Below, in pieces: positions 1 through 10,519 of a DNA stretch of 64,000 nt. How positions within the stretch are numbered: the first letter of the stretch is position 1; every line of letters begins with the position of its first letter. Below the pieces are notes generated by a model, which did no database searches, was not told the origin of the DNA, and worked only from the letters and a program-made list of their open reading frames with translations. The stretch is taken from positions 33,751,501 through 33,815,500 of the forward strand of contig CM060883.1 in NCBI GenBank assembly GCA_030762935.1, in the 5' to 3' direction. Made by a program: the position numbers and the translations under genes. Source of the DNA: Hymenopus coronatus (taxonomy: Eukaryota > Arthropoda > Insecta > Mantodea > Hymenopodidae).

Positions 1-690
1 CGGAAGAGGCTAGTCACTTCCATCCTGTTACTTAATCAGCTTATAACAAAGCTTGTATTTTCCTAAGAATATGCAAGCATCAAATTCCAATACACAGATT
101 AATTAATTCTTAATTAATAAAATGTTACTAAAGCAATATAAGTTAAATTCTCGTCAGTGACACATGCGACATGTGTATGGAATCGCTGGGAGGAAGGGGT
201 GAGATGAAAGATGCGAAGGTAGTTATCCAAACTAAGTAGCAGCAGGAAGAGGCATTACGTAGTCCCTAAAGTTTATAGATGGTGATCTTCCAGCGCTTCT
301 GACGATGAGGCGAACTTCCCTGTTTGTGTACTAGAGGAGAAAGATATAGTGCAACAGTATATTAGTACGCATTATATTTTATTAGTTTAATTAATAATTT
401 ACACAGGTTAGAAATATATCTACTTCGGTAGCCAAGATTGAGCAGATAACAGAACACAAAACCTTAGGGTGAGAAGTTGCCATTTGTATACGCCAAGGTT
501 ACTTTCTTTCTTAATACTGCAGCATAAAGACGTTTATAAAAACAAGATTTTTAGCGCATTGGAGACATAAGTAACAGGGTATTTTTTAGAGAAATGTCTC
601 TTCCCTAAAAGTTAGCAGCTTGGGACTTTTCCATTATAAAGAGCGATCACTTGAGTCTAACACAAAGAACTTCCAAAATAAATCACGAGA
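1..690. other. Unassigned unique AT-rich DNA
   Basis: I see no reading frame, RNA gene or repeat shared with the rest of the window here. The stretch is AT-rich with no long open frame on either strand. Confidence 0.5.
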
Positions 691-715
691 CAACGTTATT
701 TTCGCGCTTCGTTTC

Positions 716-770
716 AACCAATCAGGAATGATTTTCAAGATTGGAGATTTTAGGTATATAAGCGATGCGC
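716..770 (+). promoter_or_regulatory. CCAAT plus TATA promoter-like stretch
   Basis: A CCAAT box (718-722, in the context AACCAATCAGG) lies about 33 bp upstream of a strong TATA box (TATATAAG, 755-762). The spacing fits an RNA polymerase II core promoter or the U3 of an LTR element. About 390 bp downstream is only a 66-codon open frame (1151-1351) whose first codon is TTG and which resembles nothing I know. Without a recognisable gene, or a second copy to prove an LTR, this is a candidate only. Confidence 0.35.
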
Positions 771-1740
771 TTACAAGAAATTAGGCTTCTTTTTCTTCTT
801 GTTGGGCTGCTTGTTACACTTGTGTTGCTGTACTCTGTATGCTATAGGCTGTACATTGTACGTACGTGAACGCGGCGGTGTTAGTGCCTGAGTATGTGAT
901 ATTATTACGCGAAACATTGTAGTTATCGCACGAGTTGAGTTGTCGCGTAATAGGGAAGTACGCAGTAATTACCGCTGACCGTCAAAAATAAGAACTTAGT
1001 AAGCAGAAGAAAATAGCACTTGTTATTAACATTTCTACGTATTCAAGAATTACTCTGTTGGGAGTCGCTCGTAGGATTAGTGCCTCAACAAGTAACAAAA
1101 GTGAATAAAAGCATTAATTCAGAGGAATCTAAAGTGAAGTACTTCTATTTTTGAGTTTACCCCGTGTCACATACCCTAGTCATTCTTTCTCCCCCTCCAT
1201 GAGAGTCAAACTTGTGTTCTACGCGAATAAGCATAACCGGTGCATCAAAGAGCTTCAAGAGGTATGCACACGCCTGGTTATAAAGTATTTCACCGGTGCT
1301 AATTCAGAACAACTCCAAGATAGAAGAAGGAAAGCGACAATAGTTACATAGAGTACATCCACCGCATATTAAATCACCCGTCAAGTCTCGTACTCTGAGA
1401 CGGATTATCGCCCATGTGAATAAGCGCATAACCAATATTTGTAATTGATTAAATTGTTTAGGTTAATTAGTAAGTAAGATATAATGTATTTATTGTATAT
1501 CATATGTTCAGAGAGGTTGTTCCTGGAAAGAGTTTCTAACTTCAACCCCAGAGTTCTCAAGCGACGAATTCAGTTGTTTACGCTATTTCTTTGTCTATTG
1601 TAAGAGGGGAAAGACGCTATTGTGTGGTCACGTCTCCGCAAGAGAAAGCGAAGGCGACATACAAACAGGGGAACCACGAGGAAATCTAGGTCAAGAATCA
1701 CGTGAAAGACGCATTGACCAATTACAATTAACCACGTCTC
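770..1740. other. Unassigned DNA downstream of promoter-like stretch
   Basis: No recognisable coding exon or repeat. An AATAAA-like motif near 1105 would suit a short transcript from the 755 TATA box, but nothing else supports one. Confidence 0.35.
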
Positions 1741-1764
1741 GGTAGAAGCTCACCCCAAGCCATT

Positions 1765-2130
1765 TTCGGCGCCAAAAATGGGCCAATGAGATTACGAGTT
1801 GAGGGTTTTGTGCGTGGGTAGAATTTGTTATAAATATAGAGTATTCGCCGCAATTATCAGGCAGTTGAGATGTAACTCCAAGGGGAAACCTGCGAGTGAA
1901 CGCGCGAATTAGCCGAGTTATTAAAGTGATTGAGGCAGTTGGAATGTAACTACACGCAGAACCGTGATGCCCGAAACAAGAATCCTCGTAAATATGGTAA
2001 AGTTATTACAGTGATTCACACAGTTGAAATAAATGTCACGCGTAAGGAAGCCACGGTGGAAATTTAAAGTGTTTACAATTATTCTGCACGTAACCGTTGC
2101 ACTCATCGCCGCGTAAAGTTTAGTTACCTT
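1765..2130 (+). promoter_or_regulatory. Second CCAAT/TATA stretch with degenerate short repeats
   Basis: A CCAAT box (1783-1787) precedes a TATA box (TATAAATA, 1829-1836). Downstream a degenerate module recurs: GGCAGTTGAGATGTAAC near 1860, GGCAGTTGGAATGTAAC near 1934, and a weaker ACAGTTGAAATAAATG near 2020. The second and third are each preceded by GTTATTAMAGTGATT. The arrangement resembles an old LTR or a promoter with local duplications. No product is recognisable. Confidence 0.3.
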
Positions 2131-2306
2131 TATGCGAGTAACGCTCTTGTTCAGGGCAATTATCGAAATTCAACCGCGCCAGGAACATTCTCGGTAACGC
2201 TTGAAAAAGATAAATAAATTTTGATTGAACGAAAAGTGCTGACGTTATTTAAGTTAATTCCCGTATCACTACCTGGAGAACACCGTAGCTAATTACCAAA
2301 GCTAGA

Positions 2307-2563
2307 TATAAATAGGTCTCAATTGCATGTCGCTGAGCCCACCAATAGCCAAGGAGCATCGAGAATCGACTTTAGCAGCTGCAACGCCGGAGAGAGGATC
2401 AGTCGTCGCTGCGCAGCCTAGCCCCACCAGGTACGTCCACCACCACCTGTTTCCCGCCTCAAATCCGAACGCTGATGAAATGTTGGTGAATGAAAGACAG
2501 AAAAAATGCATGGTATTAGATAAACCACCCCAGCATTCGCCTGACGGCAAGATAAAACTCTGA
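2307..2563 (+). other. TATA box with 78-codon open frame, doubtful gene
   Basis: A consensus TATA box (TATAAATAGG, 2307-2316) is followed by ATG at 2327 and a 78-codon frame ending at 2563. The frame is open on both strands and its composition is more GC-rich than its flanks. A donor-like CAG|GTACGT lies near 2429. The ATG sits only about 10 bp after the TATA box, so a start site about 30 bp downstream would fall inside the frame. I recognise no domain. It is more likely a fragment of an old repeat than a gene. Confidence 0.2.
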
Positions 2564-2582
2564 TAAAACCGAAGTCAGATTG

Positions 2583-2675
2583 GGCAGCCAACTGGGATCG
2601 AACCCGCGATCTTTCAAATATGGGTCAAATAGGAAACCGCCTGAGTCATCGCGGTCGATAACTGTAGACCTTAAA
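2583..2675 (-). repeat. tRNA-like remnant of a SINE
   Basis: On the minus strand a B-box-like GCGGGTTCGATCCCAG (near 2590-2605) follows a D-arm-like GATGACTCAGGCGG at about 60 nt spacing, as in a pol III internal promoter. No cloverleaf closes properly and no tail is clear, so it is a decayed tRNA-derived SINE head, not a functional tRNA. Confidence 0.4.
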
Positions 2676-2679
2676 TTAA

Positions 2680-3444
2680 AATACAAAGCTAATGTACATA
2701 TATCATGGGATACGTAAAGAATAGAACAGTTTTTTATTGCCTCTAGCGTAAAGGTTTCTGGTTTCTGCTTCATTATTCCTCAGTTAATAATATGAGCTTT
2801 CATAATTTACATGCCAGCCAATAAAATAGTACTTCATTGTTCTCTTTCCTCATGATAACCCTCTCTCGTCTTTTGTCTCGCTCGGCTTTTGTTTAGAGTA
2901 CAAAAGAAACAAGTTTAATTTATCTATTATTCGTATATAGAGCAGAGATTTTTTTTTTATCAAGGTAGAAAGAGAGCGTGTTAAGACGCTACTAAGCCAG
3001 AAAGATAAGTTTACGTCTCGAAACGTTGACAAGCAGGATTATATTAATCCTATGCTCAAGGAAACCTTTTTGTGCCTCTCAGAAGCGCTTTCGAAAAGAG
3101 TGAATGTAATCTTCTCTCTTTCTCGACGCATTAAGCTAATGCTAAAGAAACGTTAATCCATTCGGAGCCATTACGAGCATTTTTTGTTAAGCTGTACTCC
3201 GCTAAAATTTCAATTTTCCAATACAGTTATTCAACACAGTCTACACACAGCAAAAGTGAATGATATATAAATAAGATAAACGTTTTTGAACGGTTAAGCA
3301 CTGAAGAATTTTGTCAAGACTTTTAAAGAGAATTGATGTGAGATTTCATGTGATTTAAGGATGAAAAGTTGAAAGTGAATCTTTTATGCTATATATAGAA
3401 GACCCCCCCCCCCGCAGCTCTGATCCCATTAAAAATAAGGACAT

Positions 3445-3479
<35 letters not shown>

Positions 3480-3600
3480 TCTCCCCATTTCACCCTTTTC
3501 TATGTATTTTTTTCCTTCTCTCCTCTCTATTCATAGAGTCATTCATTTCAGTTGCTCCACGCCATATTGGTGTAAATTGAGCCATTTTTATAGTGAAATG
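2680..3600. other. Unassigned DNA with C-run and (CT)n microsatellite
   Basis: Apart from a run of C at 3403-3413 and a (TC)n tract at about 3449-3475, which extends as a pyrimidine-rich stretch to about 3530, I see no feature. Confidence 0.5.
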
Positions 3601-3817
3601 AAATGGAATGTTATTTATTAACGCTCTTTCTTTAACTGCTGTAGTTCTCAGCGTCCCATTCTATACTGACTGTGAAATACCGCTTAATTTTGCTCAGAGG
3701 CCTCTTCATCAATCTTGAGGTTCTTTTACGTGCCATAAATCTACGACACGGGACCAACGGCTTTACTTCCGTTCCGAAGGAAGCCATGCTAAGAATTTTA
3801 CGTCCGAAAAAGTCCAT
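3600..3817 (-). repeat. SINE-A copy, lacking its tRNA-like head
   Basis: On the minus strand this matches the SINE-A body: the TTCG-capped hairpin CTTCCTTCGGAA, the GTCGTAGATTTATGGCACG segment, AAAATTAAGCGG, and the 3' end GTTAAAGA...CCATTTC. The copy stops at about 3817, before the tRNA-like part, where truncated HLE-1 sequence begins, so one element broke or replaced the other. Confidence 0.75.
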
Positions 3818-3819
3818 GA

Positions 3820-4445
3820 GACTTCACAAATTCCTGTAGTTTTTTTTAAGCTGAAACTAAAAAACACGGAATATCTAAAAACGATCAACTCCACGAAAAA
3901 ATGTATAAACATTAAGTGTGTGTTTTAATGTGCTCTACATTTGTTTTGTGGTAAGCTTTTGCCCATCTCTTATGGTTTAGCAGTTATGCAAAATTCCGTA
4001 AAATTTATCCAGAATAAAGTAGTCCTCAGAGGCTATTCCCAGAACATTCAATATATACATTTTATTTGTCAGGTAAATATCTTTAATGTAGGATATTTTA
4101 ATCAAAACATTTAGAGACATTTTTGAGAAAATAAAAAAAATTTGAAAAAGTTCCATGTAAAGGGTAGTTTGGGGTGGGGGGATTTTTCTCAAAAACCTTT
4201 GTGTCCCATCCCTGGAAGATACCAAATTTAAATATCAAGTTTGATATTTTACCGACTTTTCGTTTTTGAGCTATCGTATTCACAGACACACGGACACACA
4301 CACAGACCTTTTTCTGAAAATGCTTTTTTTGGATTCAGGGGACCTAAAACATATATCTCCGTTGAAATCTCGGTATCCAATTTTTGGGTGGAGTGCAATA
4401 CTTCTCTATACACTATGTGCACAGTAAGTGTAGAGAAAATAAAAA
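3820..4445 (+). mobile_element. HLE-1 copy, 5' truncated
   Basis: It starts inside the element at ACAAATTCCTGTAG and keeps the 3' two thirds: GGTAGTTTGGGGTGGGGG, the CACACGGACACACACA tract, GAATTCAGGGGACC-type sequence and the terminal hairpin CTATACACTATGTGCACAG, ending GTGTAGAGAAAATAAAAA. Non-coding. It directly abuts an inverted partial copy at 4446. Confidence 0.8.
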
Positions 4446-4813
4446 TGTAGATCTCGTTAAAATTCATAATTTATATCATATGCATTTTTTGTAGAGTTTA
4501 ACTTTTCCCAATACTTTCCTTGTTATTATTTTCAATCTTTAACTACTTAACTTTTTTCTCATACGCGTATTTGTCAACTCTTGGCCATATAAAGAAAATA
4601 ATTTCAGTTACATAGCAAGCAGCTTTTAAAAGACCTGACTATCGCTTTATCCTAATGTACTCCCTTATTTCCCATCAACTTACAAGAGAGAAAATAAGAC
4701 AATTTATGCCAATATTTATCTCGATTAGCAGGAAGTAGAAGAACATGCTTTTAACAATAATTTGTTACTGATATGTAGGGAGATTCATATGAATAGGGCA
4801 CGTCAGATTTTTC
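4446..4813 (-). mobile_element. HLE-1 partial copy, inverted
   Basis: Minus-strand 5' portion of HLE-1, from the GTAGATCTCGTTAAAA segment to the element's outer end CACGTCAGATTTTT. With the copy at 3820-4445 it forms inverted arms of well over 100 bp, so a transcript could fold into a hairpin. Confidence 0.7.
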
Positions 4814-5947
4814 CTTTAAATCGAACTTTTGAATAGAATACGACTTTTCCTGTGTTTATTGTATATACTAGAAGAAGTAAAGACTGCTTGATTAATTTTA
4901 GTTCATTTATAAACGTAAGCTTACTTCTTATTTTTTTGGTCTAATAATTTAAAAACAAACTGACTGTTAGATGATGACATCGGTACTGTTCTTTATGAAA
5001 TATGCAAAAGTGGTGTACTATCATTTTCTAAGACAGGAATATGTGTGTTTGGATGGCATCATGCGCGGATTGTCGCTTTTAATGCTTTTGTTATCTTGTT
5101 GGCTTTGAAATATCACTAAAATTAATGAAGTTTCATGGCCTGGAGTTTCCCAAAACCATTGTTGAGTTCTTCCCTTTGTTTTTGGCGAATGGTGAGGGGC
5201 TTAACCCGGCAAGAGAAGTGCTGTATGTGGTTTGCAGATGAAGTATACACTGGCCATGCATCAAATTTTTTTTTCACTCGCACAGGCACGCAGATCTGGT
5301 AATAAATTGATGCCGTTCCTATGTAAATTTCGAGGATTGAAATTGATGTTCAATAACCAAGCCTTGTGCAAGTGTATGCGGGTATTCGGCAGCATTTCTT
5401 CATCGAGACAAACAAAATAGTGGCCCATGTGGTGGATGAGGAACGGTTCTGTTCCGCATTTTAATTCACATTTTATTTGGTTTGTTTTCTAATGGACAAA
5501 CGCGTGCATGTGTGTTTTGTCCATAGGAACATAACAGAAAAAAAAACAAACAGGGCTTTGGCAAAGATTTACGCAGATTGGATACAGGTCAAACTAACAA
5601 AGAGTTGCAACCCTCATTTTTTTCTCACACTTTCGAGTCGGCAAGTGTGAAGATATAATTTGGAATTTAAAGAATACCAAAATATTGTTTTTCGTGCAAA
5701 ATAGACAAGCTATAGGAATAGAGCTCATAGTGTTTAATTTCTTAAGCTTGAGTGTATTAGATATTAATTTAACAAAAAATACTGTGTTAAAATGTATACA
5801 TAATGCCTTTTCTAATTTATACTTTTGATTAATTTAGTTTTACTCAGTGACAAAATTGAAACCAATTTGTTATAATGATGTGCAGTTAATGCCGATTGAA
5901 GTTGTAAAGGTAAATTAGTATTTATTCTGTATCTGTATTTATATATA
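4814..5947. other. Unassigned AT-rich DNA
   Basis: No repeat shared with the rest of the window and no credible coding frame. A 62-codon frame at 5232-5420 has no recognisable features. Confidence 0.5.
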
Positions 5948-6406
5948 GGGTCGTTATATAATAACATAATACCTGTCGCGGCCTCTCTCCACTGCGCGAG
6001 AGATCCGACAGTCGCCGGGAATTTACGAACACTAAAACACGTACCTTAAGGTAAATTACAGAAATGTTGACCTTCTGCTCACATACGGGTAGCAAAATTT
6101 GCTAAAATATTCTCGCTTACTCGTCTAAGCTTAGCAGCAGGAATCCTTGTGATTTCTTGGATGATGTTATCACTAAGTTTCTGTAGATTACACAGGTGTT
6201 TCTGCTGCTGAGCTTAGGTGAATAAGTGAGAACATATTTAACTTGTTATACTGCCAGTTTGGGAGCAGAAGGTCAATATTTTCAGTATTTATTTGAGATA
6301 AGCACTCCTGTGCGCCTTTACCGGCACCACTTTCCTGGCGACTTTCGAATCTCTCACGCAGTGGAGAGAGGCCGCGAGAGCGGTTACCTTATAATTTAAC
6401 GATCCC
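5948..6406. mobile_element. Foldback MITE-like element (459 bp)
   Basis: The ends are inverted copies: GGGTCGTTATATAATAAC at 5948 and its counterpart TTATAATTTAACGATCCC ending at 6406. Both arms contain the inverted GCGGCCTCTCTCCACTGCG block (left near 5979, right near 6355-6373). Inner arms match too: GACCTTCTGCTC near 6070 against GAGCAGAAGGTC near 6262, and AAGCTTAGCAGCAG against CTGCTGCTGAGCTTA. The element can fold over nearly its whole length. Flanks are ATATA on both sides, a possible target duplication in AT-rich DNA. No coding capacity. Confidence 0.75.
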
Positions 6407-6451
6407 ATATATGCATATGTATATGTCTTCCGTAGACTAGAGGTAACACAT

Positions 6452-6510
6452 TAGCTCACAGACACACAAACACACACGCACACACACACACACGGAACTT
6501 TTTCTGAAAA

Positions 6511-6549
<39 letters not shown>

Positions 6550-6637
6550 GATACAGGGGACCCTGAAACATATATTTCCGGTGAAATCTCGGTATCGAAA
6601 TACACTATGTACATATTACGTGTAGAGAAAGTAAAAA
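6452..6637 (+). mobile_element. HLE-1 3' fragment with 35-nt poly-T
   Basis: This contains only the (AC)n tract, the poly-T segment (uninterrupted 6514-6548), GGTGAAATCTCGGTATCGAA and the ending GTGTAGAGAAAGTAAAAA. In other copies the T tract is about 7 nt, so it has expanded here. Confidence 0.75.
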
Positions 6638-6833
6638 CAGTGATATGGACACCGGAAATGGGTGGAATCAGAGAAGAGAATGTTATGTGTGTTTTTAGGA
6701 GGAATGGGAAAAGAAACAGACCTAGAGCAGTGTGTAAAAGTTGTGAAAAACGACCTCATTCCTATTTCTTTTCAGAACAGTGAAAAATTCCTTACATTAC
6801 TGTACAGACATATATTTCGCTCCATTTCGGCAA

Positions 6834-7665
6834 TCTGATTTATTCTATTCACATGACTTTCTCTACATCCCTGTTACAAAGCTTATTCATTTATTTATTT
6901 CATTCTAATCAACATAAACGGCCTCATTATTTGCTTCCAAGTGGAAAGTAAATAAGGGAATACACTAGGCTAAACCGACAGTCAAATGTTTACGGTTGCT
7001 ATGGGATTGAAATTCGTTTCTTTGCATGATTAAGAGTTGACAAGTTCCCGAATGAGAAAAGTTTAAGTAATTTAAAACTGAAAACAACAAGCAATATCTC
7101 GAAAACGGTCAATCCCACGAACATATTTATATAATATGTGTTTTTACGAGATCTACATTTTATGTGTATTACACCTTTGTCTATCTCATACGGTTTATCC
7201 GTTTTGCAAAATTCCGCAAAAATTCATTTCAGAATAAAGAGGTCCTCAGAGGCTATTCCCGGAAAATTGAAGATATACAGTCTGCTAGTAATGTAAATAT
7301 CTTAGTATATGGCATTTTAGTCAAAATCGTTAGAGGCATTTTTGAGAATATAAACATTTTCGAAATTTGTTAGATGTAAAGATGTAATGGGGCGGGGGGG
7401 ATTTTCTCTAAAATCTTCGCGTCGCATCCTTGGAAGATAGCGAACTTAAATACCGAGTTTGGTATTTAACGAACTTTTTCAGTTATACTCACACACACAT
7501 ATACAAACTTACACAGCAACACTAGTGGACATTTTTCTAATTTTTTTTTTTTTGATTCAGGGTGTCCCAAAACATATTTGTGATAAAGTCTCGGTATTGA
7601 ATTTTTGGAGACAATATGGTACCTTCTCTGTACACTTGTAGATAGTACTTGCAGAGAAAGTAAAG
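6834..7665 (+). mobile_element. HLE-1 copy, full length, diverged
   Basis: Near-complete element of about 830 bp, starting TCTGATTTATTCTATTCAC with ACTTTCTCTACAT at 6856. It continues through GTCCTCAGAGGCTATTCCC and GGGGCGGGGGGGATTTTC, and ends GCAGAGAAAGTAAA. Flanks are A on the left and G/T on the right. Non-coding. Confidence 0.8.
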
Positions 7666-8052
7666 TAACTCAAAGTTTAAGCATTCGAATTTAATAACAG
7701 AACTTTTAAATTTAAAAAGACTTGAGTAAAATCTTTAAAATTGAATTGAAATTTGGAAAAATATATTTAGAGCCGTTACAGAATATTAACCCCAACAACT
7801 TCAACATTGAGGTGATTGGAAGGCTTTGTGTAAACCCATTTCTACATATTAAGGGCTGTATTTTTTAAGTATTTTATGGAATTAAATTTGAAATACCACA
7901 TTTAGGAATCAAACCACGAATCTTCTTGCACTTTCAACTCTAGACACTACTAAGTGCTGCGAATGAGGCACCGAACGTTTTCAAATCCTATTCAACTTTC
8001 AAACTTAGCCTAAAGGGGCAGTGTTAAAGAACAGCTAATAAATATGATTTTA

Positions 8053-8593
8053 ACCCCAGTATAAAAGGGAGGAAGCTTATTTGCAGAGCTTAAAGAAGGG
8101 ATTTTCTATCTTTGCCTGCCACGTGTTGTCTTCTCACGGTGTTTTCCAACATGAGATGGCCATATTCATGGGATTCTTTCTTCACCTTCCGGCAGTTCTA
8201 CCAAAAGGCACCCTACCAAATTCCATTCTCCTGCAACTTAGATTCCTACATAAGAAATGGATATGCCCCCTAGACGTGTTCCAAAATATCAAGGAAGAAG
8301 GGGGAAAAGATTGCCTCAGGAAAAAGCTTGATAAAAAGAGGGGCGCAGCACCAGTATATTGTGCTCATTTTGGGAAGGTAGCATTTCATGTTATGGGACG
8401 TTATTTACAGCTGTTGCAGATTTTTCTTTTTATTTTGAAGTTAAAGAATATAAATTACCTATTTCAATTACCAAACATTTCAGTCGATACTTTAAAATTT
8501 GCCTCATCATGTTTAATGATCGAAAGATGTCAGTATTGTTGCTGTACCGGTATTTGTTTCATCATTCAGTACTACGGCTGAGAACGGTTTGAT
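8053..8593 (+). other. TATA-preceded 166-codon open frame, unrecognised
   Basis: A strong TATA box (TATAAAAGG, near 8061-8069) lies just before an open frame of 166 codons (8081-8581), the longest in the window. The frame opens with TTG. Its first ATG is in the context ACATGAGATGG near 8150, leaving about 140 codons. The predicted peptide is Leu/Phe/Cys-rich with a hydrophobic stretch near residues 135-145, and I recognise no domain. Its codon make-up does not stand out from the flanks. It could be the first exon of an unknown gene, but a chance frame is more likely. Confidence 0.2.
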
Positions 8594-8882
8594 TCTGTGA
8601 TGTCTTTTCGACTCGATACATCGAGTACACAAAAGGGTTCTGTAATTGTATTTGGCAGAAGCTTTGGAAACGTAGATGGGAATACAGCAGGCTGTTCCAT
8701 TTTGGGTGCGCGTCAAAGAGCAAGCAATGTCTGCCTGCAGTGAGCAATACAGCTTTGCATTGAGGGAAAGCTATGGTCATGATTGAATGATAATGGCAGT
8801 GGCAGGAAGCACAAGCATTGTGCTATGACCTTGACTATCACACCCCCTACATCCAATCTCTGGTTGAATAAACACAAGTACA

Positions 8883-8900
8883 CTGACTCAGCTGAGTCAG
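8883..8900. promoter_or_regulatory. 18-bp perfect palindrome with two AP-1-like sites
   Basis: CTGACTCAGCTGAGTCAG is a perfect palindrome holding TGACTCA and TGAGTCA, both matches to the bZIP (AP-1/Maf-type) consensus. Nothing nearby is a recognisable gene. Confidence 0.4.
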
Positions 8901-9147
8901 ATTTGGAACAGCCTGATATACAGAAACACAAATTCGCTGATTAATTATTAGGTTTTCAGTTTTCCTTGTGGGTTGCAGAAGTTAGCTTACTAGTAACTAA
9001 ACGTACTATAGACTAGATGCTTATATTGTCTCCATTGTGACATCTTACCGAATTCTCTCGATATTATATTTTGTCTTTAGATAATTGAGGACTAGAGCTC
9101 TCAAGAGTGTTAAGCGACAAAACAGTTCTTTTAGTTATGAGCAAGGC
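8901..9147. other. Unassigned DNA
   Basis: No repeat or coding signal seen between the palindrome and the next HLE-1 fragment. Confidence 0.4.
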
Positions 9148-9520
9148 TAGGAACCCAAAATATGTCTTTCCGGTGAAATCTTGGTATCGAATTTTTGAGT
9201 GCATTACAAACCTTCTTTATGCACTATGTACATGGTAAGTGTAGAGAAAGCAAAACTATGCCGTTATTTATTGTTTTTAAGTATTCTTAGAAAATTCATT
9301 TGTCTTTAACATATGACACTTTAATCAATCGTTAGAGCCATTTTTAAAAACAAATCGAAATTTTAGTAAAATCTTGTATGTAGTTTGGGCTGGGGTTATG
9401 TTCTTGAAAATCTTTATTTTGCAACCGTGGAAGACACTCAACTAAAAACATTAAGTTTGGTATTTAACCTATTTTTCGTTTTTGAGCTCTGTGATATTCA
9501 CAGCCACACACGGGCCTTTA
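9148..9520 (+). mobile_element. Two HLE-1 fragments, 3' end then interior
   Basis: First comes a 3' terminal piece (9148-9256: CCGGTGAAATCTTGGTATCG to GTGTAGAGAAAGCAAAA). It is followed at about 9281-9520 by an interior piece (TCTTAGAAAATTCATT through TATTCACAGCCACACACGG). Both are on the plus strand. The order, end before interior, is what a decayed head-to-tail tandem would leave. Confidence 0.7.
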
Positions 9521-9608
9521 TTTGATTTATTTTGCATTTAGAAATAAGCTTTGCTGTGCAAATAATAAATCTAAATATACATTAGGAAAAAGTACTCATT
9601 TGTATATA

Positions 9609-10519
9609 CAGGATGTTTCAAAAATACGGGGCATAATTTCAGGTATGTATTTCCAACATGAAGACAATCAAAATAGTTCATTATAACATGTGTCCGGAAA
9701 TGCTTCATTTCCGAGTTATGGACTTTACAACATTGAAAGTCCCACCTGTAGACAATCAAAATAGTTCATGTCCGGAAATGCTTCATTTCCGAGTTATGGC
9801 CTTCACAGCATTGGAATTCACTGGAACGTTTTTCTTTCCGCAGGTCTTTGCCGTCAAAGGAGACATTAGGAGGGCGCTCTGATAATTCATTCTGAGGAAG
9901 GTTACATTCAGTATTCTTTAGGCGTTAAGACTGTGCGACATGTATTCAAATCAAGAGCTGGCAGAGATACACTTCATGTACGGTAAGGCGGACGGCAATG
10001 CTGCGCTGGCTCGTAGTTTGTACCAGGAGAGGTACCCACAGTGACAATGTCCAGATCGAAGACATTTGTACGTCTCTATTCCCGTCTGTGCGAGTATGGA
10101 ACATTCACCTCTCCTGGTTTGGGAAGGGGACGACCAAGATCTACAACTCTCGATTTCTACTTGTGGGGCCATTTAAAATAATTGGTTTATTCGTCTCCGG
10201 TGCCGGATTTGGAATCCCTTCGGAATCGAATTGTGGCAAGTTGTGAGGACATACGCAATACTCCTGGAGTTTGGGATCGTGTTCGCAGGTCAATGAGACA
10301 TCGATGCGAGGTCTATATGCAGGAGGTGGACATTTTGAACATCTTCTGTAATGACAACAAGCTGCGGAAAGAAAAACGTTCCAGTGAATTTCAATGTTGT
10401 GAAGGTCATAAACTCGGAAATGAAGCATTTCCGGACACATGTTATAATGAACTAATTTGATTGTCTACGTGTGGGAAATGCATACCTGAAATTATGCCCC
10501 GTATTTTTGAAACACCCTG
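9609..10519 (+). mobile_element. Internally deleted IS630/Tc-mariner transposon
   Basis: The ends are CAGGATGTTTCAAAAATACG and its inverse ...TTTTTGAAACACCCTG, flanked by TA on both sides, the target duplication of the IS630-Tc1-mariner superfamily. Inverted repeats extend inward for more than 100 bp, including CGGAAATGCTTCATTTCCG near each end, and the left arm carries that block twice (near 9693 and 9773). The interior is a relic of the transposase, not an intact gene. The element is 911 bp, against about 1.3 kb or more for autonomous relatives, so it is a non-autonomous deletion derivative. Confidence 0.8.
9945..10340 (+). pseudogene. Transposase relic, catalytic centre deleted
   Basis: Read through frameshifts, the N-terminal helix-turn-helix part is visible: LYSRLCEYGTFTSPGLGRGR near 10073-10135. 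It is followed within a few residues by the family's C-terminal part, LDFYLWGHLK then LVYSSPVPDLESLRNRIVAS and DRVRRSMRHRCEVYMQ. In intact relatives these blocks are separated by the DDE/D core, including the FSDE, QDGAPPH and SPDLTP motifs. The whole core is absent here and a stop follows GHLK. This product could not act as a transposase. Confidence 0.75.
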
